Assembly (NCBI GenBank): GCA_022592435.1
Contig: JABYQS010000258.1
Location: forward strand, 1-41,809
DNA: 41,809 nucleotides
DNA from: Cerioporus squamosus
Lineage: Eukaryota; Basidiomycota; Agaricomycetes; Polyporales; Polyporaceae
Reading direction: 5' to 3'
Shown here: positions 33,080 to 41,809 of the stretch, in pieces
Numbering within the stretch: the stretch's first letter is position 1
How the letters are laid out: each line of letters starts with the position of its first letter
Notes under the pieces: generated by a model
The model's input: the letters and a program-made list of their open reading frames with translations, nothing else
The model's database searches: none
Told to the model about the DNA's origin: nothing
Made by a program: the position numbers and the translations under genes

Positions 33080-33106
33080 GACTTGAGGTAGCTTCCTGAA
33101 CGCATT

Positions 33107-33892
33107 CCCGATGGACAATCCCAGATCAGACATACAACTTTCAGCTCGGACGGTCCTAGTTTATGGCAGGGTGGATTGGGGAGTTCAGAGGCAGGAGAGG
33201 ATGGGAGAACGGAAGCAGACTGGATCGCATATACGGCGCGCGTCATTTGCATCACCGTCGACTCGCGAGTCGCTGAGGACCGCACCAGTTGTTCTGCGGT
33301 GTCCGGAGTCTCGCATCTAGTGGGCCAATCACAGTGGCTGGAAAAATAACGGAGACCCCGAAGTGCCTCCACATTAGGAAAGAGGAGCGCCCGACCCGAT
33401 AACCTCGAGGCAAACCTCCCCAGTCCTGATCCTTCGTTCTTATTTAATTGCGTTCTTTCTGGCTATGCTGATGACCTCCTTGACTGTTAGAATTGCTGCG
33501 AACATCAGTTGGATAATGAACAGTCCGTATGAGTCTACCTGGCATGGATGAAGGCCGACCGAAAGAGGGAGTCTGATATTTACAAGGTGTGACGGCGACA
33601 TAGTATGTGAATTGAACAGTCTGACCAACGCTGCGTAATTGATGGTGCCGAGCAATTTGAGGACAATAACGGACCGCGGAACCCTTCAAGTGTGGTAATA
33701 GCTGGCTTGTCATCGCTGCAAACAGTTCTCCCATTACAAAGTCACTGGCCCACAGCTCGGCATGGTCTCCCGACATCACGACGCAGGAAGGACAGAACAG
33801 GTTGTTGGAGGTGTAAGTACCAACACGAGTGCACGTAGACGCTGTTCCGTGGCTACTGTCTCCAGCTTCGTTCTTGCCATCTCCATCTTGGA
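33107..33892. other. ZIP copy C upstream region; no gene seen
   Basis: About 790 bp between the ZIP ATG side and the 3' end of the next minus-strand gene. Likely holds the ZIP promoter and 5' UTR. An AT-rich patch (TTATTTAATTG, about 33440) is the only base-composition feature noticed. Open frames here are short and unconvincing. Confidence 0.45.
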
Positions 33893-34749
33893 TTACGCAG
33901 ACTTGCGCTCTTCCCGCGCAATGGCCTCCTCCAACTCTGCGACTCGGCGGGCTAGCTCCCGCCGCTCACGCTCGCGTCTACCCCGGCCATCGTGGATAGC
34001 TGCAGATCGTGCCTGGAGATAGCGAAGCTGCGTTTGGGATGCATCCTGCAACTGCGCATCGTCTTCTTGTATGCGCTGGCGTGTCTCCACGGGCACCTTG
34101 CATGCGCGTGCGGCCTCTTCCTCGGGGTAGTCGCCCGTCATGATATGGTAGACCAACCCAGGAACCCGCAAGCACGGCGATCTTGCGCGATGGGGAGCTG
34201 TCGCCACAAGGATCGCAGCGATGAGCCGCAGGAAGGAGCCGTCGTTTTGCGGTACGCGTGAGAGGTCCGTATGTGAGATGAGGGTCTGACCTCTCAGTGG
34301 CAGGAGGTCGTAGTAGTCGTCGGCGGCCAGGATCCTCGGCAGATCCTCGATGCGGTCAACGCCGTCATGCACCGTCGCCGGCGAGGACCAGCGGCAATTC
34401 AACCGCAAACCAGCTACCGCCTGGAGCTCCTCGGATCCGTCCCTCCGGAGCTCCAGTTTGGCCAGAAGATGTTCATGGGTGCGCGACTTGCGCAGTTCCA
34501 GGCTCGCAACGCGGCACCCATAGGCGTCAACTTTCGGGGCGTAGACCACCAAGCCAGATATGCCAATGTATTCTGTCGGGTGTGGGGTAGGGGCGCCGTC
34601 GTTTTCAGGAGGCGTGGCTGCCTCGAGGGGAGGAGGATTCGGATCAACCTTGGGGCGTCGCCGCGAGGGTGCAGCATCTGCATGATTTTGTGCAGCAGAA
34701 AGGAGATGTCGTATGTGATGCTCGCGAAGTTATGTCTGGAAACCATCAT
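33893..34749 (-). CDS. Hypothetical protein with C-terminal coiled coil, one frame break
   Basis: Read on the minus strand from the ATG at 34749 (MMVSRHNFASITYDISFLLHKIMQ) to the stop at 33893, about 285 residues and no intron needed. Near 34670 the frame must change by the equivalent of one missing base; on both sides the sequence looks coding. The middle part (EYIGISGLVVYAPKVDAYG, NCRWSSPATVHDGVDRIEDLPRIL, YDLLPLRGQTLISHTDLSRVPQND) reads like a conserved globular domain. The last 60 residues (RERERRELARRVAELEEAIAREE) form a charged coiled coil. I do not recognise a family with known function. The break may be a sequence error, as in other genes of this window. Confidence 0.65.
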
Positions 34750-35396
34750 GGGTTACGGGACGAAAGCTTGAGGGAGTGATCTCCTTTCCAAGATAGGGTT
34801 AACGAGGGTTACCGCCACGAGACGGATTTTCCCGCGCTTCTGTAGTCTGTCACGAAATCATTTGTCGCGTTCTCGGAATTCTGCGACACCGACTAGAACC
34901 TCACTAGCTGTGATGTGCGAGCAGTACCTCTTCGGAGGAAGATCCATGGCTTACGGAAAGAGTGGACCCAACCGACTCTCAACTTTCAAGGAGTCGTAAA
35001 CTCGTTCCTGCGGAGCTAACCTCCATTCCAGGGAAGGATCGTGTTCTGCTAGTGTAGCTTCCAAGCCTCGGCAGGGCTTGCAGTTTGTACTTACTTACGG
35101 TTCGCGGTGGACGATTGTCATACGTCGGTGGCACATCCTCCGCGAATGTGGACTGCTGATCTCCTTTAGAAGTCCGATATACAGGCGCACTCGGCCCGAA
35201 AGAGGGTCGGCATTGCCGACAAACTCCGAAAGGAGCGATAAGAGCCCGATGTTCCTGGTCCAGACCTCACCGAGAGTGGCCGGCAGTTGCCGCTGATAAG
35301 CTCGTGCGGGGTAAGTAGCAGTAAGTGCCAAAGAGTATTAGTAGTTCGCGCCTCGCGCCGTGCGCACGTCCTGCATCCCACAACCACACCCATCGA
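34750..35396. other. Divergent intergenic region
   Basis: About 650 bp between two genes that start on opposite strands, so it probably holds both promoters. No TATA box or gene-like frame was recognised with confidence. Confidence 0.4.
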
Positions 35397-38300
35397 ATGG
35401 TCCCGCCTCCCCCCAATCTCCCCTCCTCAGGACTGCTTTCCACATTAGCGTCTGCCGCATCACACTATGTTCCGTTTCTCTCTCTCGGGCCCGGTGACAG
35501 CACGCATGCGCTGGTGCGGCGCGACGACATCCACAGCCCGGACGAACGCGCCAGATTCGTCATCTTCGCATGCCTCATCCCCGTACTTGTCCTCCTGTCG
35601 GGTCTGTTTGCCGGTCTGACGCTGGGATACATGAGCTTGGACGAGACGCAGCTGAACGTGCTCAGCGTCAGTGGTACACCGTGAGTGTCGGTCTTTCCAG
35701 TGTGGTCGCCCAGTTGCCAATGTTGTGGTCACGGCGAACACGTTGTGGACATGATGGAACCCACTCTGACTGCGCTATGTCGCTTTCCAGGAGACAGAAG
35801 CTCTATGCGAACAAAATTAAGCCTATCCGCAAGAACGGACATCTGCTGCTCGTCACGCTCCTCCTCGCCAACATGATTGTCAACGAGACACTCCCCGTCA
35901 TTGCGGACCTCATCCTTGGCGGCGGCGTGCAAAGCGTCGTCGTCAGCACCGTCCTCATCGTCATGTACGTCCTATCTCCTCGTGTATGCCCTGCCCTTCA
36001 CACTTCTCTTTCTTCACACCTTCCCGTCGGGTGAGCGCTCCGAAGTCGACATCTGACGCGACGCTGCTCGCATGACGCGTTCCCGTGCTGCTACGCGTCT
36101 GAGTCACGTGCTTGGCTGTCAGAGTTCGCGTACAGACTCAGAGTGGGCATGCTCGAGTCGCGACAACACGTTCCCCTCATGCCTTCACACGTACTCTGCG
36201 CACGTTCGTTGCATTCTGGGTATGCGTGATGCTACGGGACTCGAGGGAGTCCCGATTGCTTCGGATTCTGCTCTCACGCCGGCGCTCCGTCGCGTGAAAT
36301 GAGTGAAATGTGACGATCCGCCCGCTTGCCAGATTTGCAGTTTGCATTTCAACTTCACTGCACGCCTCCGCTGAGGGCGCGCGCGCACTATTACGTGAAG
36401 TTATCCCGAACGGACGTCTGGGACGTCCAGGAGCGACAAGCGAAAGTCACAGGCTGCTCGCACATAATGTCAGCCACGGTCGCAAATGTAGTTGGGTGGC
36501 TACGTTCGCAGTCATACATAATGCCAATGGTTAGGCTACAGCAACGGCGCGTGTCTGGTCGAGGCTACTTACTTATCAGCTGGAAGTCCTTGTGGCTAGC
36601 ACCACAACGGTAGCCTTGGCTCCTGTAGAGAGGGGAGCGGACGGACGCCTTATGGCGCGACGGGGTTTCTCTATTATGCCAGCTGCAGCCTGAGTCGGAG
36701 CAGTGCTGACATATATCCGCGGTGTAGCTTCGCAGAGATCATTCCGCAATCTCTATGTACACGCTACGGTCTCTACTTTGGTGCGAAGATGGCCGGGACT
36801 GTACAGATTTTGTTGTGGACTTTGGTGAGTTGTGTAGCATCTTGACTGAACAACTCGTTGCTCACTCGTTTCAATTCATAGGGGATACTGGCATGGCCAG
36901 TTGCGAAGCTACTTGAGCTCACCCTCGGTCCTCATCACGGTATTATATATAGGCGCGCGGAGCTGAAGGAGCTCATCGCCATGCACTCCAACGGCGGACA
37001 GCTTGGCGGCGATCTGAAGACTGATACGGTTACGATCATCGGAGGTGCTCTGGACCTCCAGGAGAAGGTCGTAAGGCAAGCAATGACCCCGATCAAGGAC
37101 GTTTTCATGCTCAGCATCGACGCTAAGCTGGATTACGAGACTCTGCGCAAGGTCTGTCTCACGGGCCATTCGCGTATCCCTGTCTACGAGGAGGTCGAGA
37201 TACCCGTTCCACGTCTGCTGGCGAAGGTGAACATTGGCGAAGCGGACCTCGACGCCGCTGCCTCGCGTCTTAGCTTGGACGGTCACCTGCAGCACACTCA
37301 GAAGGTGAAGAAGATCATCGGCATTCTGCTTGTCAAACAATGTGTCCTGCTAGACCCTAACGGTGAGTGTTCCTGACCACATTTGGCGCCTGCGCCCAAA
37401 AGCTTAATGTCTATCCACCATGACAGATGCCACGCCTGTGCGCAAGATTCCTCTGAACAAGGTTCCGTTTGTTCCGAACAACGAGCCCCTCCTCGGCATT
37501 CTAGACAAGTTCCAGGAGGGTCGTTCGCACATGGCCATCGTCTCCCGCTTCAGCGTAGAGCGCGCTGCCAGCGTGAAGAAGGCTGTCAAGCGTGGTCTCA
37601 CGCAGCGTCTTCGCGACCGCGTTCTGATGGGTGACAGCGACTCCAGCTCGAGCGAGGACGAGGGTGAGGGTGAGACCTCCCATCACCAGAAGAAGAGACG
37701 GTCGAAGAAGTTCAAACGGACTAACAGCGACAACGACGAGACACTCAGGGACGACGGCTCTTCTGACCTAGAGGTCGATCATCTGCCGCATGACGAGAAG
37801 AAGAGTCGTGGTCGTGGTAAGCGCAAGAGGCCTGTCGATGTTGAGATGGGAGTTGTCGAGGACGATCACGCAACTGGAGCTAATAAGCGGGGTATTGCGT
37901 TACCGAAGGTCGGACAGTGGGGTCAATGGGAGCAGAGTATGCCCGCCGACGCTGTCCTCACTAAGGAAGGTGTCGAAGAGTTCCTTCAAAGCGTTGACCC
38001 TGCTGTCATGCCTCTCGGTATCATCACGCTCGAGGATGTGCTGGAAGGTCAGTCGCTCGGTCCATCTCTGACTATGCGTGATGTCTGACAAGAGTCCAGA
38101 ATTGATTGGCGAGGAGATCTACGACGAGTTTGACCCTCAAGGCCACCCTGATCTTCGGTCGTACGCTCAAACCGAGACGAAGGTTGTTTCAACCATCAAG
38201 CGTACCCCGTCCGCGCCGGATCTTCCTTCCAACATTCCCAAGCCCCCTGCTGCTCCGTCTGCAGTCAGACCGATCGCACTTCCCGCGCTGAGGAGTCTCA

Positions 38301-39216
38301 GCCTGAGGGTTCCCGGTTTCCAACGGTCGAGGAGTGCCCCGCCGACCCCGCGTGACCCTCCGAGTGCTCCCGAGAAGGAGAAGGGCGCGAGCAACGGTAC
38401 ATCTCACCCGTCTGCCGTTCCTGAAGGCGTAGTGGCTCCGGTATCTATACCAGTGTCCAGCAACGTCCCCCAACCGTCCGCACATGTCGGCTCGGACGAG
38501 AAGCCTGCACAGGTGATCGTGACTGACGAGTTCTCCGGACGTCCTCCAGCTCCCATTGCTGCGCCTACGCCTGCTCACGCGCCCGTGCACGTGAAGCTTG
38601 TCTCCCGACACCCGCTGCCGCCGTTGTGATACCCCCAGAGAGCATCATCGCTGCCACAAGCATCGGCCGCGCTCGCTCCAGCCAAGGCCACGGCGCTGCC
38701 CCAGGTGGGGTGCCTGTCATCCCTGTCCCGCCCACGCTGAACCTGGGCTTCGGCCCTCCCTCGCGGAGCGCGTCTCCTGCGCCCTCGCTCGAGCAGGCGA
38801 TTCTCGTCGAGCGCAAGCGTCGTGCAGCGTCCGCTTCTGGTAACCAGACCGCTCTCAAGGGCGGATGGTTCAAGAGCAGTCCACTGAACGGCGGAGAGAG
38901 GCACGGGGTGATTGTTGCCGAGCGCCTGAAGCGCGACAAGCAGACTCCTGACGCTCCGGTGAGGGACCCCAGCGGAGATCCGCAGGCCGCCAGTGTTGGT
39001 GTCGAAGTCAGCTTTAAGGACGCGGCGCAGGCGGGTCCGGAGCTACACCAGCACCACGCTCCGGCTTACCGTGCGGGTACGTCGGAGCAGGACCATGCGG
39101 ACTTTGGGGATGTTCGTAACCTGACGAGAAGGCCAAAGCTGGTCCCGACAAACCGGAGTGAGTGGCGGCGAGGTGCAGATGCCGCGGCCTTGCCTCGTGT
39201 GGATGAATGTTCGTGA
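35397..39216 (+). CDS. MAM3: CNNM/Mam3-type membrane protein (DUF21 plus CBS pair)
   Basis: Six exons: 35397-35680, 35791-35964, 36728-36824, 36882-37362, 37427-38047 and 38100-39216; about 924 residues. The DUF21 transmembrane domain (residues about 50-235) shows LLSGLFAGLTLGYMSLDETQLNVL, RKNGHLLLVTLLLANMIVNETLPVI and FAEIIPQSLCTRYGLYFGAKMAG. A CBS pair follows, starting VVRQAMTPIKDVFMLSID and ending in PLGIITLEDVLEELIGEEIYDEFD. A long acidic/basic insertion (SDSSSSEDEGEGE, KKRRSKKFKRT) sits inside it. The last 370 residues are Pro/Ser-rich and disordered. Yeast Mam3 is a vacuolar-membrane protein linked to manganese and magnesium homeostasis; animal CNNMs act in magnesium transport. Intron 2 is 763 bp, far longer than the others. 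Near 38600 the frame shifts as if one base were missing; beyond it the frame stays open to 39216. Confidence 0.92.
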
Positions 39217-39310
39217 AGTCTCTCGCTGTGTTTCTTGATGACGACCGTTTTGGGGTTGGAAGATGCTGTATGTTTTGCGATGATGGTTGCTGACAGTATG
39301 TTCGCGTAAT

Positions 39311-39334
39311 GGATGGATTGGATTGGATTGGATT
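39311..39334. repeat. GGATT microsatellite
   Basis: Four tandem copies of GGATT (39315-39334), preceded by one GGAT, in the 3' flank of the Mam3 gene. Confidence 0.85.
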
Positions 39335-39912
39335 GTACATGTGTAGTATGTGTAGGCACGGATAGTTCTTGTCGTCTCGTTTCTGGATCCGGATCTCTAT
39401 GTCTCTCTTTCTCCCCTCCTTTTCGCTCTCGCTCTTCTGAATCGTTCTGCGCACGTTCGCAGGGCTGTACGATATCACTTGTTGCCTGCAATGTACACTA
39501 CGTAGCCGCATTCCAGAGTTTCCCTGTATGCTCGCATGTTCATTTTTCAGGCGTGTATACAATCTTGCAAGATCTCCACTTATAGAGCTAGAGTTGCTTG
39601 CTTGCTAAGTTCGTCGTGGCTCTCTGAGGGGTTTCACCAGTGCACAGAACAGTACAAGCTGCCTTCGGGCGCCTATCATGTTCTTGGTCGGAACTGGTCA
39701 ACCAGCGACGTACAGACTTCCTCTCGACTGTCATGTCGTTCATCGCTGCATCTGCTGCTAGTGGCACATGCCCAGGTTGACTGGTAAGTAATATGTCGCG
39801 ATCATTCACAACTCACTGCGGCTCTCCGTTCCCTCCGCCTCACGCCATCATGCAATGGGGCTATGTCATCCATCACTAGTCACTGCTGAACCGAGTCAAG
39901 CGTCTGTAGCAT

Positions 39913-39919
39913 TATATAT
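39913..39919 (+). promoter_or_regulatory. TATA-like box of the transporter gene
   Basis: TATATAT about 43 bp upstream of the ATG at 39962. The spacing is short for a TATA box with a leader, so this is tentative. Confidence 0.3.
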
Positions 39920-39961
39920 GACCTGGCTGGCTCTTGCAACCGTGTGTTGACCAACCCCATC

Positions 39962-41785
39962 ATGCAGGCCTTCAGACTACCCCCGACAATTCTGAACCTT
40001 ACAAAACCCCGGGGGCTGCCATCTCTGAGGGATGCCGCGACGGAGGTCAGGCAGGCTGACGAGGCTACCGTCAGTCCCGAGATGGACGAGGAGCTGAAGA
40101 TGCCGAAGAAAGCATCGCTGGCAATCATATTCTGGCAAACGTCATGCTTCAAGTAGGTGGATGGCATCCTCCTTTGATCGCTCACTGACAATATCTATAG
40201 TTGACATTCTTTATCATCGTGTCGTCCTCGAATGACTACGCGCAACATCTTGGCGGAACTTCAACCTTCTCCGGTCTCGTTATCGGTATCCCTACGGCCG
40301 TCTCTGGTGTGACGCTCCTCCCTTTGATGAAAATTGACCAAGGTAAAGAATCCACGGCTGCATCGTCTCTGGCTACTGATGTATGCCCTTGTCCCTTTCA
40401 GGCGTCTACCGACGTCCGTTGCACTTCGCGTGCGCGTCGATGGTTCTGGGAAACGTGTTGTACGGTCTCGCATATCGCGCCAATTGGCTGTATCTCATCC
40501 TCATTGGCCGCATGGTCACCGGGTTTGGGTTCACGTTCTGGATGTACTGCAAGCGATACTGTTCGGATCCCCGGATAGTCGGCATCCGTAGGAGAACAAC
40601 GCTTGCAGGCTGGCAAGTCTTGGGACAGGGCGTCGGTTTCAGCCTCGGGCCTTTCGTGGGCGGTCTACTGTATGTCCGGAAGACACGCTGTTAAGTGGTG
40701 TTGCTGAGTCTTGTGCAGGTTCAAGATCGGCTTCAGCAATAGCATTTAATGGTTACACCAGCCCCGCCTGGATTATGGCTGCGCTATGGGCCGTGTTCTG
40801 GGTCGCTGTTGCGGTCTTCTTCGAGGATGTTCCCCGCACACTTTCTCCAGCTCCCATCCCTCTCCGTTCCTTCCCCGCGTCGTCGTCGCTTGGCGCGTCT
40901 GGCGTCGAGAAGGAAGCCGGGACAGCGCGGCGTCGCTCCGTGTTACCGAGTCCGAGGCTCCCACACCAGACGCCCCCACGCCCACTCGCCCGCCGCTCAA
41001 GATGGCATCCGCACAATGGGGCGTCGCGGCGACGATGTGCTGGTTCGCCATGACGTGCTTTTTTATCCTCGGCGCATGGGAGTCGAACATCCCCGTCTTC
41101 ACCGGTTCTGATGCGCCCGCGAACCCCTTCCATTTCAGCCCGTTCGCCGCCGGAAACCTCATCGCCCTCGGCGGCGCCTGCAACATCCCATTCCTCCTCC
41201 TCAACCTCCACTTCGCGCGGCGCGTCCAGGACAGGCACACGCTTGCGATAGGGACGTCCGTCGGCCTGTCGGGGCTCCTCATCGCGATCGCGATCCTCCG
41301 CGCGGAGAAGGTCAACTACGGCAGCCTGTTCATGGCCTGGTTCCTCGTGGCGCTTGGGTTCAACGTCGCGAGCACCGTGACACTCAGCTTGCTTTCGAAG
41401 CAGCTTCCGGGCGAGTGGAATGGGCGGGTCAGCTGTTCATTCAATGGAGCAACTACACCGGTCGTGTCACCGGTGCCATCTGGGGGGCGCGGGAGTCAGG
41501 GTCGGGATGTTGAACTATGTCGCGTTGCAGGTCGCCTACGTGGGCATTGGCGGGGTGATGTTCATCACTCTTTGGCGCCAGCTGAAGGCGAAAAACCGGA
41601 TAACAGTGCAGACGCTATCGCGCATGTCTGTGGCACATGCCGCAAGAGATGTTGGTGTGTTGGTATCGTCAGGTTACGTTACGGGCCACAGACGCTTCAA
41701 GCTCGTGGTCGCAGGAGCCAGGTACGTGCTCGCAATGTGCGGATCCCATCAGGCTAACAAACCAGATTCGCAGGATGTATCGTAG
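39962..41785 (+). CDS. Major facilitator superfamily transporter, several frame breaks
   Basis: Exons recognisable at 39962-40152, 40201-40342, 40402-40669 and 40719-41785, with introns of 48-59 bp. Hydrophobic segments include LTFFIIVSSSNDYAQHLGG, FSGLVIGIPTAVSGV, WLYLILIGRMVTGFGFTFWMY and VLGQGVGFSLGPFVGGLL. Later ones are WIMAALWAVFWVAVAVFF, MCWFAMTCFFILGA, FMAWFLVALGFNVASTVTLSLL and LNYVALQVAYVGIGGVMF. The GRMVTGFG and RRRTTLAGWQ motifs fit the loop regions of an MFS general-substrate transporter; substrate unknown. The frame breaks near 40140, 40746, 40925, 41425 and 41495. Each break is explained by one lost base (two at 40746, in a T run). The reading is otherwise well preserved, so this is either a very young pseudogene or erroneous sequence. 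The exact C-terminus is uncertain and may lie outside or earlier. Confidence 0.8.
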
Positions 41786-41809
41786 TATGCATGTCCTGGA
41801 ACAGTAAGC

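Larger units (their letters stand above)
29680..33106. repeat. Repeat R, copy C
   Basis: Rightmost copy of the AA9-ZIP segment. Its left end joins repeat X at the AA9 intron-2 donor. Its right end continues into unique DNA upstream of the ZIP ATG, so this is the copy with the native ZIP promoter. Frames are open as in copy A. Confidence 0.9.
39217..39961. other. Intergenic: Mam3 3' flank and transporter promoter
   Basis: Contains a pyrimidine-rich stretch (39380-39440), the GGATT microsatellite and, at its end, a TATA-like box. No gene-like frame was recognised. Confidence 0.45.

Noticed and set aside
8887..33106. CRISPR-like or satellite array
   Set aside because: Units are 3.4 and 7 kb with coding content, and no short regularly spaced repeats are present.

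Overview
The window looks like nuclear DNA of a GC-rich filamentous basidiomycete, most likely a wood-decaying agaricomycete such as a polypore. The evidence is genes split by short GT-AG introns (mostly 43-70 bp), a class I hydrophobin, a secreted AA9 lytic polysaccharide monooxygenase (LPMO), a His-rich ZIP metal transporter, a CNNM/Mam3-type protein, F-box proteins and Agaricomycete-style hypothetical proteins. No prokaryotic operon, CRISPR array or rRNA gene is visible, and no tRNA could be supported. Layout left to right: the 3' part of a zinc-finger-like gene (1-1505, +); a small single-pass membrane protein (1798-2557, -); a class I hydrophobin (3415-3851, -); an F-box/LRR-like protein (4479-6205, -); a roughly 600-bp duplicated non-coding module rich in hairpins (6481-7738); the complete AA9 LPMO (8545-9481, +) convergent with a ZIP transporter (9934-12284, -). 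From 8887 to 33106 the sequence has the form R-X-R-X-R. R (about 3.4 kb) is the last AA9 exon plus the whole ZIP gene. X (about 7.0 kb) is a repeat of unknown nature carrying a two-exon gene of no recognised family. To the right lie a coiled-coil hypothetical protein (33893-34749, -), the Mam3/CNNM gene (35397-39216, +) and a major facilitator transporter (39962-41785, +). In the array only the leftmost AA9 is complete, and only the rightmost ZIP keeps its own upstream DNA. The two left ZIP copies have X starting 27 bp before their ATG. The two right AA9 copies are orphan last exons without signal peptide, active-site His-1 or promoter. The middle R copy is C-like on its left and A-like on its right, with a switch point between about 20370 and 20560. 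That is the product expected from unequal crossing-over between two flanking R copies. However, the same stretch (about 19.03-21.82 kb) is riddled with one-base deletions, so a misassembly or unpolished join must be excluded first. Similar single-base frame breaks occur in the first gene, the 34-kb gene, the Mam3 gene and, at high density, the last transporter gene. Functionally the window combines secreted cellulose oxidation (copper-dependent AA9), metal homeostasis (ZIP, Mam3), cell-surface coating (hydrophobin) and protein turnover (F-box). Apart from the convergent AA9/ZIP pair I see no cluster that must act together.
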